Shown piece by piece: positions 45,772 through 57,000 of a DNA stretch of 64,000 nucleotides. The stretch's first letter is position 1. Each line of letters opens with the position of its first letter. Below the pieces are notes generated by a model. That model did not search any database. It was not told the DNA's origin and worked only from the letters and a program-made list of their open reading frames with translations. Source of the stretch: Mesostigma viride. Taxonomy: Eukaryota > Streptophyta > Mesostigmatophyceae > Mesostigmatales > Mesostigmataceae. Position numbers and translations under genes: made by a program. The DNA lies in NCBI GenBank assembly GCA_009746045.1, contig RPFO01000891.1, positions 530,361-594,360 of the forward strand, given 5' to 3'.

Positions 45772-46895
45772 AATGGTACTTTCCACGGCGACCGATCGAA
45801 TGTTTGTTGCGTAACTACCAAGGACCGATACGGCCCAAAGTGGTGGCGAATTTCGTACTTGAAGTTCCGCACGAGACAGACTGACTGACTTGTTACGAGC
45901 TGACCACCGGCCCAACACGTAATGTACCTACAGAAGTACAGAACGTAAAAGGGGCCTGGCTGTGTAGTGTATACGTGCGAAGGTGGCCATGGCGGTGCGC
46001 GTTCCATGAAAACTTGCCTAATTTGTCGGCCGAAATGCAAAAAAGTTATGGAGATCGATGCTGTATGAAAGATACTCCAAAAGATGTTTTGTTGACGAAA
46101 TATGCATTAGGTATGAAAGACCGCTGCCCTTCTTTAACCCACGGTTGCGAGGGGGTCTGATTCGCAAATCTGGCCGCGATGAATATATTAGATTGGCTTC
46201 TTGCCAGAGTGATAGCCAAGATTCCTGGTATTGAACGACGCAGAAGGGAGGGGTTTAAAGTGAGGAAATAGGAATCAAGCGAATTAGCTTTGATTTGTGG
46301 CCATTTCCGGTTTCCTTCGGAGGTAAAGTAAGCAGGCCTGCGCGAAGCGCATTCCAGCCTGCCATGGTTAACTCGCTTTCCTCGCGTGCCAGGCAGGTAA
46401 TCAGGCCTGCTGCGGAAGGCTCTTTTTCTGCACCTCATCTACCAATCTGTTTGCGCTTGAACAGTCCGTTATGGCTTGGTTTTAGCGTCATCTCCGGGAT
46501 GTTCTTACCGTTTTGTTCGCCGTTTTGTTTCCTCGCCAAATTTCCCGCAGCTTTTGCTATTTTGACTAACGTTTCCGGTGGCGTGCTTGTAAGATTGTCG
46601 AGAACTGGCCAGGAAGACATTGATTTTGCTGCACGTGCTTCATTTATTTTTTAAAGTTTGTATTAGAGAGTCTATATTGCGTAGTCAGGAAACCGACCTG
46701 ACCTGCCTGGTGGCGGCGTCCTTGTTCCAAGAAGCGTGCAAAAGACTGGTCAGTTTCTAGGCGTTATTGCTGTTATTAACGGCATTGCTACATTTTAATC
46801 AGATTTTACTTTTCTCAGCATGCCATCTGCAAATTTTGTGGTCCATGCCTTACATGCATTCAGGCGTGCTGAATGCCTTGTAATCCATAAGCCCC
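45772..46895. other. No supported gene in duplicated segment
   Basis: Open frames of 61-130 aa exist on both strands, for example 46046-46438 minus and 46295-46654 plus. They overlap each other and show no domain, and the identical second copy gives no constraint test. Confidence 0.4.
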
Positions 46896-47255
46896 GTGCT
46901 TTGTGGATGGTGGTTGGACATTACTGTAGGAGGTGATGGCGTATGTGCGTGGATGGTGCTTGAATGGTGGGGGGCTGCAGCAATGCGTGTGTGGATGGTG
47001 GTTGGATGGCGAGGGATTGCTGCCATGCATGCACTAATGGTTGTTTGATGGTGGTGGGCTGCAGCCATGTGTGCGTGGATGATGGTTGGATGGTGGGGGG
47101 TTGCAGCCATGTGTTGTGCGTGGATGGTGGTTGGATTGTGGGGGGTTCAGCCATGCATGCGTGGATGGTGGTTGGATGGTGAGGTTTTGCTGCCATGCAT
47201 GCGTGCCGATGGTGGTTTGATGGTGGGGGGTTGCAGCCATGTGTGCGTGGATGGT
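46896..47255. repeat. ~42-bp GATGGTGGTTG minisatellite (interrupted by a retroelement)
   Basis: Units read ATGGTGGTTGGATGGTGGGG then GGTTGCAGCCATG(T/C)(G/A)TGCGTGG. The array resumes at 49260 after the inserted element and runs to about 49490. Confidence 0.92.
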
Positions 47256-47266
47256 GGTTGGAAGAT

Positions 47267-49247
47267 TGAATTGAATTGAATTGTAACATAACTCCGTTGG
47301 GAGTATATGTAGCACATAGCCCTTGAGAGGGGGCATATGGCCTATCATACATCCTAAGCTACTTCCTGCAAGGGTGGGGATGTAAAGGACCCTTGCTCTA
47401 GGTGCACCAGGGCACTTGCATCCCCATGATCTTCAAGCTATGCCCAGCGAAGGGGGAGCCTGTCATGGGGGGAAGATCAGCATAGCTATACAAAAAGGCT
47501 AGGGCATGGCGTCTCAGCAGAGAGTGACTCCCTGCATGGGCACAACATAGCTAAATAAAGCTAGGCATCATCTGGAGTGTGGCACATCATAGGCACACAT
47601 GTACATGATTAAATAAAGCGTGTGGCTTAGCTAGGATAGTGCCTCTAGGAGGCGTACATGTACATGGCCACGGTCTATCTATTCTACACTACTACTGCTG
47701 TATTCCCCTAAGCTGGGGCGTCTGGAGTCGTTGGGGCCGCGGGGGTCGCCTGCCAGGGCTTGTGGCCGACGTAGATGGCCGCCCCCTTCCAGTACACCGG
47801 CTGCCCCGCCTTGGTCTGCCGGAGCTGGAGGTAGATGGGCCATAGCTCCCGTCGCCGTTGTTGCTGCGCCAGGGTCAAGTCGTCGTCAAGGGTGAAGAGA
47901 GTCTTCTCGAGCCGCTTGCGGCGTCGGAGAAAAGAAATCTTGTCCGCCGGGGTCTTAAAGGTGAGAAGGAGCGGGGGCGGCCCTGCCTTACCCCGCGCGC
48001 GGGGAAGGCGGTGGGCGACCAGGTCGATCTCACCAGTAAGGCCCATGCGACTAAGAATTTCTCTCTCAAACGCACGTGCAAGCTTCTCGGAATTCTCACC
48101 TTCCTCCATGTCGAGGTTCTTGACAATGACGTTAAGGCTGCGCTTGGCAAGCTCGGCCTCCTCGCGGAGGTCAAGCGTCTGCCGCTGGAGCTGGGCTGCG
48201 ACGGCGGAGGTGGTGGAGGTGGTGTGCTGCTTAAGCATGTCCGCCCAGGTCGTGATGGGAGGAGCATCGCCGGCCAGGCCAGCAGAGGCTGGCTTGGCGG
48301 CAATGTCCTTCACCGCCTGGGCGGTGAGGCCCGCGGTGTTCTGCAGGACCTCGATAGCGATGGCATTATCCTTAAGACGTTGGTCAATGTCGCGGAGCTG
48401 GGCGGTGATGGAGTCGGTGGAGGCGGAGGGGGGGGGTGGAGGCGAGGAGGGTGGCGGTGGCGGTGGGGATGGTGGGGAGCTCAGCAGCCAGCGTGCGACC
48501 CACAGCTGCCACATCTGCAGCTAGGGGCGTCACGTGCTGTGAGATGGTTTCTTGGAGGTGGAGGAGGAAGGTGGATTCGGTCAAGGGGGAGGGGGTCCAG
48601 AGGTCCGTGACAGAGCGGTCAAGGATGGAAAAGAGGGCGGCGAGCTGAAGACGGGGGCGAGACCAGCGGGCCAGGTTCTCAGGTCGGTGAGTAAACCGGC
48701 CGTCAGGTCCAGGGCGGAGGCGGTAATGGCTGTGAAGGCGCTGGCACAGGTCGAAAATGGAGGCGTATGACCCATAAAACACGAGCTCCAGTATCTTGAT
48801 GGGTGGCATGTCGAAAAAGCCGGGTCTGGCACCGTCGAAGGTGGAAAATAACCCGTCAACGTCAAAGTCGCGCTCAGACCAGCTTGGTTCGGTTGGGCGG
48901 CTGCGTTTTGGCTCGGGCGAGGCTGAGGGCGAGGCAGGAAGCCCGGGAGGGTGCTGGGCGACAACCAGTGCGCGACTAGGGTCACCACCGCCTTCCGGCC
49001 CTGATGGCGAAGCTGCAGCCGGAGCTGCAGACGTATTTTCATTGCCGAGCGCAGCCGTCAGGCTGCGTTGCGTCGATGGGCGTTTGCTCATCGTATATTG
49101 CGTAATAGCGTCGGAAAATTATATCAGCATGTGCGTCGTAGAAAGACGCGTCGATTGTGATATTCACGGCTAAATTCGGTGCTCAAACGTGAAAGTTATG
49201 AGCTCCGCCGTCAGCCATGGCTACCTCGTGGCTCGTGGCTATTTTTT
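47267..49247 (-). mobile_element. ORF1-only non-LTR retroelement (HAL1-like), copy 1
   Basis: A 1981-bp insertion inside the 42-bp minisatellite, flanked by the 12-bp target duplication TGGTTGGAAGAT (47255-47266 and 49248-49259). Read on the minus strand it has a ~156-bp 5' leader, one LINE-type ORF1 (49091-47708), a ~440-bp 3' region and a terminal CAATTCAATTCAATTCA short-repeat tail. There is no endonuclease, reverse transcriptase or RNase H sequence and no space for one. Mammalian HAL1 elements have the same ORF1-only layout. Mobilisation by a related LINE in trans is inferred. Confidence 0.8.
47708..49091 (-). CDS. L1-type ORF1 protein (RNA-binding/chaperone), frame break at a G9 run
   Basis: The N-terminal part (49091 to about 48430) is Ser/Pro-rich then folded (MPPIKILELVFYGSYASIFDLCQRL). 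A G9 run (plus strand about 48428-48436) breaks the frame into a second frame that ends at 47708. The second part shows the ORF1p plan: coiled-coil-like STDSITAQLRDIDQRLKDN to LREEAELAKRSL; an RRM-like stretch with NVIVKNLDMEEGENSEKLA and LLLTFKTPADKISFLRRRKR; and a C-terminal domain with TLDDDLTLAQQQRRRELWPI, QPVYWKGAAIYVG. About 460 aa in total with the frame corrected. Known L1 ORF1p forms trimers and coats its RNA. The same break is in copy 2, so it predates the duplication or reflects a shared sequencing artefact; slippage is a further possibility. Confidence 0.75.
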
Positions 49248-49259
49248 TGGTTGGAAGAT

Positions 49260-49490
49260 GGGGGGTTGCAGCCATGTGTGCGTGGATGGTGGTTGGATGG
49301 TGGGGGGTGCAGCCATGCATGCGTGGATGGTGGTTGGATGGTGGGGGGATGCTGCCATGCATGCATTAATGGTTGTTTGATGGTGGTGGGCTGCAGCCAT
49401 GTGTGCGTGGATGATGGTTTGATAGTGGGGGGTTGCAGCCATGCGTGCGTGGATGGTAGTTGGATGATGGGGGTGTAGGGAGTCCTTGAT
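49260..49490. repeat. ~42-bp GATGGTGGTTG minisatellite, continuation
   Basis: Same units and orientation as 46896-47255, split by the retroelement. Confidence 0.92.
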
Positions 49491-49584
49491 GGTGGGGATG
49501 TAGGGACTTCTTGATACTTCTAAGTCATGGATTATAATTAATGGATTAAAGTAAGCTTACTGATTAAATGAGACGAAATTTAGT

Positions 49585-50030
49585 TCAATTGACAATTGAC
49601 AATTGACAATTGAATTGACAATTCAATTGACAATTCAATCGACAATTCAATTGACAACTCAATTGACAATTCAATTGACAACTCAATTGACAGTTCAATT
49701 GACAATTCAATTCAATCAATTCAATTCAATTCAATTCAATTCAATTCAATTCAATTCAATTCAATTCAATTCAATTCAATTCAATTCAATTCAATTCAAT
49801 TCAATTCAATTCAATTCAATTCAATTCAATTCAATTCAATTCAATTCAATTCAATTCAATTCAATTCAATTCAATTCAATTCAATTCAATTCAATTCAAT
49901 TCAATTCAATTCAATTCAATTCAATTCAATTCAATTCAATTCAATTCAATTCAATTCAATTCAATTCAAGTCAATTCAAGTCAGTTCAGTTCAATTCAAT
50001 TCTATTCAATTTAAATAATTCAATTCAACT
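49585..50030. repeat. TTCAA pentanucleotide array
   Basis: It starts as CAATTGACAATTCAATTGAC-type 15-bp repeats, then about 270 bp of perfect (TTCAA)n, then a degenerate edge (CAAGTCAATTCAAGTCAGTT). The IQFNS peptide is an artefact. The motif equals that in the retroelement tail but lies on the opposite strand. Confidence 0.97.
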
Positions 50031-50081
50031 TCGCATAGTCTAGCCGTAAATTTCTTGGATCATGAACAATGGGCAGTTGCA

Positions 50082-50265
50082 ACCACCATCCATGCACGCA
50101 TGGCTGCACCCCCCCACCATCCCACCACCATCCACGCATGCATGGCTGCAACCCCCCACCATCCCACCACCATCCATGCACACATGGCAGCAAATCCTCA
50201 CCATCCAACCACTATTTATCCACGCACGCTAGCTGCAGCCCCCAACCATCCAACCATCACAACCC
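50082..50265. repeat. 42-bp minisatellite in inverted orientation, ending in telomere-like CCCTAAACCC
   Basis: CCACCATCC(A/C)(T/C)GCA(C/T)GCATGGCTGCA units are the reverse complement of the arrays at 46.9 and 49.3 kb, so the TTCAA array sits between inverted minisatellite blocks. AACCCTAAACCCTAAAC follows at 50262-50278. Confidence 0.9.
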
Positions 50266-50278
50266 TAAACCCTAAACA

Positions 50279-51130
50279 GTTGTAAGCCCAGCTCAGCATC
50301 TTATAATCCTCCTCCTCCTGGCTAAACTGTTTATTTTGACATGACATGGCCAGCATACTGACTGGCACATTATGCCCATGGTTTGTCACCAAGATTTTCT
50401 ATCACCCGTATAAGCTTGAAAGCACCCTTGAAGCAGCCCATGGCCAAACAATCACGCAATATGAACGTAGCAAAAGAATAAATAACATCTATGAATGTTA
50501 TTCAACGCATTTAGCGTTAGAAACATGCACTACCACACCATGGTGTGGCATTTGCATGGTAAAAAAAGAGGGCTTTAGAGAGGGCCAGGCAACGGTCGAG
50601 AAAGATCATCAAGGCTGAAAAGTGACAACGCCTCACAAGATTAAATTCATTTACAAACGTCAGGAAACCATGGGGGAACGATAAACCAGCCATACCTTGC
50701 ATGGCTAACGTTACCTTGGCCCAGGCAGTGCCCGCAAAAGCGGCACTTTGCGGCACACAAGCTGTGATGTGACAGGGTGGTCAAAATCGTCACATCTTTA
50801 CTGCCGCTGCCTATATTCAACGACGATGCATGATAACAAGTAATTAAATAAACCTAGACACCCGCCGGGTTGCGCCGTAAAGCACTTGTAGTAATCAATT
50901 CCGTCGAACCTGCCTGATCGCAGTTTTTCCCAGCAAGAACACTGACGGCACGTGGTAAATCGCATCCCCGCGAGCTAAAAATTGATCCGAATCATATTTG
51001 GGACGTATAAGCTCTATTTCCTGAGTTTGGCCGGGAAATTCGTCCGCAAACGTACAGTAAATTGCAAGCACGGGTGCAAAGCCGCCATGGCTAAGTCGTG
51101 CATTTCCGAAACGCGCACGGTGCCAATTCA
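50279..51130. other. No supported gene in duplicated segment
   Basis: Short frames (90 aa plus at 50346; 79 aa minus; 103 aa minus) overlap one another with no motif. Confidence 0.35.
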
Positions 51131-51133
51131 CGC

Positions 51134-51425
51134 ACTTCAGGTTGCACGGTGTGGTCGTGCGATTCTGAGAAGTGCGCACCCGGGGGGAAACCGGCCCCTT
51201 GCGCACTCCCTAGTTACGCACTCCCTAGTAAAGTCGATAGATTGCGTACCTACACCTTTGGAAATGGCATTGTTTATTTGTTTTCTTTCAAACGCACACT
51301 CCAGGTTGCGCGCGGTGTGGTTGTGCGATTCTGAGAAGTGCGCACCCGGGGGGAAACCGGCCCCTTGCGCACTCCCTAGTTACGCACTCCCTAGTAAAGT
51401 CGATAGATTGCGTACCTACACCCAG
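51134..51425. repeat. ~165-bp direct repeat (two copies, third at 52399-52520)
   Basis: GTGCGATTCTGAGAAGTGCG, CACCCGGGGGGAAACCGGCC and AAAGTCGATAGATTGCGTAC occur at about 51157-51252 and 51322-51417. The third copy ends differently (CCTTGAGCACGCAAG). Confidence 0.9.
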
Positions 51426-52398
51426 TGTTTTTTTTAAGGTTTTCGTTACTAGTGGCGCTAGGCCACTTGTGGCGTTTCGAACTATGAAAACTTCAGTTTA
51501 CTCGGCCAATGTGTGGCTTTAAGCCAATTAAAATTGGGCTTGGCACGGCCACGTGTGGCGGGCTGGCTTTTTGGTGCAGCAAATGACCCTACCGGCAGCG
51601 GGGTCAGCGCGGCGCGGCGCCGTACTGGCATTCCAAGTTCAAAGTAGTTCAGAACAGTATGTTTAATTATCTTAAGTTCAAACTAGTAGAATTTATTAGA
51701 ATCATTCACGCCTTAAGTTGGGTTCACGCCTGAAGTTGGGTTGACCAAAAACCTCGAACCCAACTTAAGGCGTGAATGCCTGTACACAAGGCGGGCGAGC
51801 GTCTCCGTCTCAGGCATCGGCGCCGGGCGTACTTGGTAAATTAACAACAACGATTACCACTACAGCCACTGCTTAACAAAACGATTACTGAAGTGCCGAA
51901 AGTCGAAACACATAGTCAATGCAATGCAGTACAGTACTGTATGGCTGGCGAGTGACTGGAACTGAGGCGCCAGCCGCCAGGCCGCCAGCCAGCTGAAGCC
52001 AGAAAATGCACACAAGCTGCAGTCTGCACAGTGCACTCTGGTCTCTGGCAGCGGGCCACTTGCCACTTGGCACTTGGCCGGGCTCTACGTACATGCACTA
52101 TGCAGTCAGTAAGTCAGTCAGTCATAGTAATACTCATAGTAGTTCTAGTACTAGGGAGGCTTGTGGCGGAACGCCGGCCGGAAGACCGGCTGACACCGCC
52201 AATTGTGGCGTAGCCTGTACTAGAGTGAACTTCAGGCACGGCCACCCTGTGGCGAAACGAAACTACAAAGTAGAACAGCACGGCCAAATTGTGGCTTCTT
52301 GGGTGCCCTGTCCAAGTGGGTGGCACCGCCACATTTTGCCAAAAAAAGTGCCACACCGCCACATTTGGCGGTGTATCGCCACTAAAAAAAACACTGCC
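51426..52398. other. No supported gene; hairpin at 51704-51777
   Basis: It contains a perfect 21-bp inverted repeat (51704-51724 versus 51757-51777, beginning ATTCACGCCTTAAGTTGGG) with an extra imperfect arm between, and many GGCCAC-TGTGGCG strings. GCGCGGCGCGGCGCCG lies at 51607. Confidence 0.6.
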
Positions 52399-52520
52399 TA
52401 CACCTTTGGAAATGGCATTGTTTTCTTTCAAACGCACACTCCAGGTTGCGCGCGGTGTGGTCGTGCGATTCTGAGAAGTGCGCACCCGGGGGAAAACCGG
52501 CCCCTTGAGCACGCAAGTCG
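52399..52520. repeat. Third copy of the ~165-bp repeat
   Basis: CACCTTTGGAAATGGCATTG to GGCCCCTTGAGCACGC, as at 51258-51370. Confidence 0.85.
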
Positions 52521-52599
52521 GTAGATTGCGTACCTTGGGAGACGGCATTATTAGTACTTACATATGTGTCAGAGACGGTATTAGTACATAAGTGTCAGA

Positions 52600-52985
52600 T
52601 GAGGGTACACATGTATCGGCTTCGTTGTGGATCACGCCACTAAAATGACTAAATACAGTAAGATAAGCTTACATACCAAGCGCCGACACTTAGCGTGTGG
52701 CATGGCAGTACATAGACCGAAGTGGAGCGTGACCCACAACGACGTTGTGGGTCACGCCACCACATAGATGTAGATACCAAGCGCCGACACGGCGTGTGGC
52801 AGTAGACCGAAGTGGAGCGTGACCCACAACGACGTTGTGGGTCACGCCACTAGCTACATACCAACGACACTTAGCGTGTGGCAGACTGGTAGTAGAGCAT
52901 GTACCGGGCTGTTTCTACTACATAATACACCCGGCGTGTACACCTGTGTACACCCGTAGTGTACACCCGTGTGCACCCACTTACA
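52600..52985. repeat. Cluster of fold-back element ends
   Basis: GTGACCCACAACGACGTTGT (27-bp near-perfect palindromes with an odd centre) occurs near 52728 and 52818, each followed by GGGTCACGCCAC and preceded by GACCGAAGTGGAGC. AAGCGCCGACAC and TAGCGTGTGGCA repeats and a CCGGCGTGTACACC block match the element at 40796-41177. Confidence 0.75.
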
Positions 52986-53097
52986 GGCGGACTTGTGGAT
53001 GATCAATTATATTTGTTCCTTTTAAAAATGATGATTTAATGTTTATAAATTGCAAGCTAAGATCAAGTGATGATGTATTGTAATTGTTGTACTATCT

Positions 53098-53182
53098 CCG
53101 ACAGGACAACAGCTATCTATCAATGACCGACAGGACAAACAGCTATCTATCATCATTGATAGATAGCTGTTGTCCTGTCGTA
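53098..53182. repeat. Inverted repeat around CAGCTATCTATCA
   Basis: GACAGGACAACAGCTATCTA (53099) and a second direct copy at 53129 are answered by TGATAGATAGCTGTTGTCCT (53156), forming alternative hairpins. Confidence 0.8.
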
Positions 53183-54026
53183 CGTACACGTGTATGTAGT
53201 ATGTAATGCGTGCGCCGGACGAGGGTACACGCCGGTTCACGATGATCAAGTGTGAAAAATACGTACACCGCGCCCACAAATTTTTTGGTACATGCACGTT
53301 ATCAAAGAGACAACCAGCGCAGGCCAGAAATCGGGAGAATCCGGACCATGGTAGCTCGAGCCTGCCGTTATCTTTTCCGCGTTTTCGAGTCGTTCAGGAT
53401 GATGAAGATGAATGGTGATGGAAATGTGTATCCTTGTGCATTGAAATTATGGCTGGCTTACGTGTGGAGCGACGTTATGCACGTCCGATCCACGATTAGT
53501 ACTTTACATATTAATGTGAGGATTTCGCACAAGCCATCGTCAATGATGCTATGCTTTCAGTACATATAAACAGTCCAAGCGAACACATTATATTTCATGA
53601 GCCTGTCGGGCAAAATTAATTTTGGCGTGTATGCCAAATTTTAACACGTCGATATGCCATGGCGGACCTGGTACTACGTACTGTACGTACCGGTGGCAGC
53701 CCTTACGCACCTTTCGTAAATACGAGGAAGCCAGACGTAATAACTGAGGATCGATCAATTTCAGACTTCTGACTTCCGCCGCATCCTTTTTAACCGCAAC
53801 GCGTCAGTTCATTATTGGCCCCTACATCGAGGGTACCCCATGTTTGTTGCGTTTCTCCCTCGTTGCGGAACCGCAAAATCGGTGAGTGCCTTTTGCGGAA
53901 CTGGCTATGGCGATTCTTCCTGACCCCGTATCTTTCTGTAGACATAAGCTTTTACGCAACGGAAGGTGGCGTTGGGTAGCCCTACACTTCCTTCATATAA
54001 ATACGTCATTTAATTTTTTTTGATTA
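53183..54026. other. No supported gene
   Basis: Short frames only. AT/GC-mixed unique sequence leading to the bounded minisatellite. Confidence 0.4.
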
Positions 54027-54065
54027 GTTGCGTAACTAGTTGCGTTACCGCGGGTTGGTACTGTA
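54027..54065 (+). repeat. 39-bp inverted repeat, left arm
   Basis: GTTGCGTAACTAGTTGCGTT then ACCGCGGGTTGGTACTGTA: an exact reverse complement of 58122-58160. Confidence 0.95.
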
Positions 54066-57000
54066 CACCATGCACACAAGGGGCGGCTGCACACACACGT
54101 ACATCCACCGCGCACGCAAGGGGCGGCTGCACACACACGTACACACACCGCGCACGCAAGGGACGGCTGCACACAAACGTACATACACCGCGCACGCAAG
54201 GGGCGGCTGCACACACATGTACATACACCATGCACGCAAGGGGCGAGTGCACTCACATGTACATACACCATGCACGCAAGGGGCAACTGCACACACACGT
54301 ACATCCACCGCGCATGCAAGGGCCGGCTGCACACACACGTACACACACCATGCACAGAAGGGACGGCTGCACACAAACGTACATACACCGCGCACGCAAG
54401 GGGCAACTGCACACACACGTACACACACCATGCACGCTTGGGGCGACGGCACTCACATGTACATCCACCGCGCACGCAAGGGGCGGCTGCACACACACGT
54501 ACATCCACCATGCACGCAAGGAGCGACTGCACACACACGTACATCCACCGCGCACGCAAGGGCCGGCTGCACTCACATGTACATGCACCATGCACGCAAG
54601 GGGCGGCTGCACACACGTGTACATACACCATGCACGCAAGGGGCAAGTGCACGCACACTTACACACACACCGCGCACGCAAGGGGCAACTGCACACACAC
54701 GTACATCCACCGCGCACGCAAGGGGCGGCTGCACACACACGTACACACACCATGCACGCTTGGGGCGACGGCACTCACATGTACATACACCGCGCACGCA
54801 AGGGGCGGCTGCACACACACGTACACACACCATGCACGCAAGGGCCGGCTGCACTCACATGTACATACACCGCGCATGCAAGGGGCGAGTGCACGCACAC
54901 TTACACACACACCGCGCACGCAAGGGACGCCTGCACACACACGTACATCCACCATGCACGCAAGGGACGGCTGCACACACACGTACATCCACCGCGCACG
55001 CAAGGGGCAACTGCACACACACGTACACACACCATGCACGCTTGGGGCGACGGCACTCACATGTACATCCACCGCGCACGCAAGGGGCGGCTGCACACAC
55101 ACGTACATCCACCATGCACGCAAGGAGCGGCTGCACTCACATGTACATACACCGCGCATGCAAGGGGCGGTTGCACACACACGTACACACACCATGCACG
55201 CAAGGGGCGGCTGCACACACACGTACATACACCGCGCACGCAAGGGGCGGCTGCACACACACGTACATCCACCGCGCACGCAAGGGGCAACTGCACACAC
55301 ACGTACACACACCATGCACGGAAGGGGCGGCTGCACACACATGTACATACACCATGCACGCAAGGGGCGGCTGCACACACGTGTACATACACCATGCACG
55401 CAAGGGGCAAGTGCACGCACACTTACACACACACCGCGCACGCAAGGGGCAACTGCACACACACGTACATCCACCGCGCACGCAAGGGGCGGCTGCACAC
55501 ACACGTACACACACCATGCACGCTTGGGGCGACGGCACTCACATGTACATACACCGCGCACGCAAGGGGCGGCTGCACACACACGTACACACACCATGCA
55601 CGCAAGGGCCGGCTGCACTCACATGTACATACACCGCGCATGCAAGGGGCGAGTGCACGCACACTTACACACACACCGCGCACGCAAGGGACGCCTGCAC
55701 ACACACGTACATCCACCATGCACGCAAGGGCCGGCTGCACACACACGTACATCCACCGAGCACGCAAGGGGCAACTGCACACACACGTACATCCACCGCG
55801 CACGCAAGGGGCAAGTGCACACACACGTACATCCACCGCGCACGCAAGGGGCGAGTGCACACACACGTACATCCACCGCGCACGCAAGGGGCGGCTGCAC
55901 ACACACATACACACCATGCACGCAAGGGCCGGCATGCACACACACGTACATCCACCGCGCACGCAAGGGGCAACTGCACACACACGTACACACACCGCGC
56001 ACGCAAGGGGCGAGTGCACACACACGTACATCCACCGCGCACGCAAGGAGCGACTGCACACACACGTACATCCACCGCGCATGCAAGGGCCGGCTGCACA
56101 CACACGTACATCCACCGCGCATGCAAGGGGCGGCTGCACACACACGTACACACACCATGCACGCAAGGGCCGGCTGCACTCACATGTACATACACCATGC
56201 ACGCAAGGGGCCGGCTGAACTCACATGTACATACACCATGCACACAAGGGGCGGCTGCACACACACGTACATCCACCGCGCACGCAAGGGCGGCTGCACA
56301 CACACGTACACACACCGCGCACGCAAGGGACGGCTGCACACAAACGTACATACACCGCGCACGCAAGGGGCGGCTGCACACACATGTACATACACCATGC
56401 ACGCAAGGGGCGAGTGCACTCACATATGTACATACACCATGCACGCAAGGGGCAACTGCACACACACGTACATCCACCGCGCATGCAAGGGCCGGCTGCA
56501 CACACACGTACACACACCATGCACAGAAGGGACGGCTGCACACAAACGTACATACACCGCGCACGCAAGGGGCAACTGCACACACACGTACACACACCAT
56601 GCACGCTTGGGGCGACGGCACTCACATGTACATCCACCGCGCACGCAAGGGGCGGCTGCACACACACGTACATCCACCATGCACGCAAGGAGCGACTGCA
56701 CACACACGTACATCCACCGCGCACGCAAGGGACGGCTGCACTCACATGTACATGCACCATGCACGCAAGGGGCGGCTGCACACACGTGTACATACACCAT
56801 GCACGCAAGGGGCAAGTGCACGCACACTTACACACACACCGCGCACGCAAGGGGCAACTGCACACACACGTACATCCACCGCGCACGCAAGGGGCGGCTG
56901 CACACACACGTACACACACCATGCACGCTTGGGGCGACGGCACTCACATGTACATACATCGCGCACGCAAGGGGCGGCTGCACACACACGTACACACACC

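Larger units (their letters stand above)
45733..51617. repeat. Segmental duplication copy 1
   Basis: Collinear and nearly identical to 58122-64000 (offset 12389, shrinking to 12378 through small indels). It starts with the 39-bp inverted-repeat arm TACAGTACCAACCCGCGGTA (first 20 bases). The last base compared is limited by the window end. Confidence 0.97.

Noticed and set aside
45772-46660. Conserved protein in the duplicated segment (130 aa minus, 119 aa plus)
   Set aside because: Overlapping frames on both strands; identity between copies reflects recent duplication, not constraint.
47708-48610. Plus-strand 229-250 aa frames over the retroelement
   Set aside because: Antisense shadows of the ORF1 coding region in GC-rich DNA.
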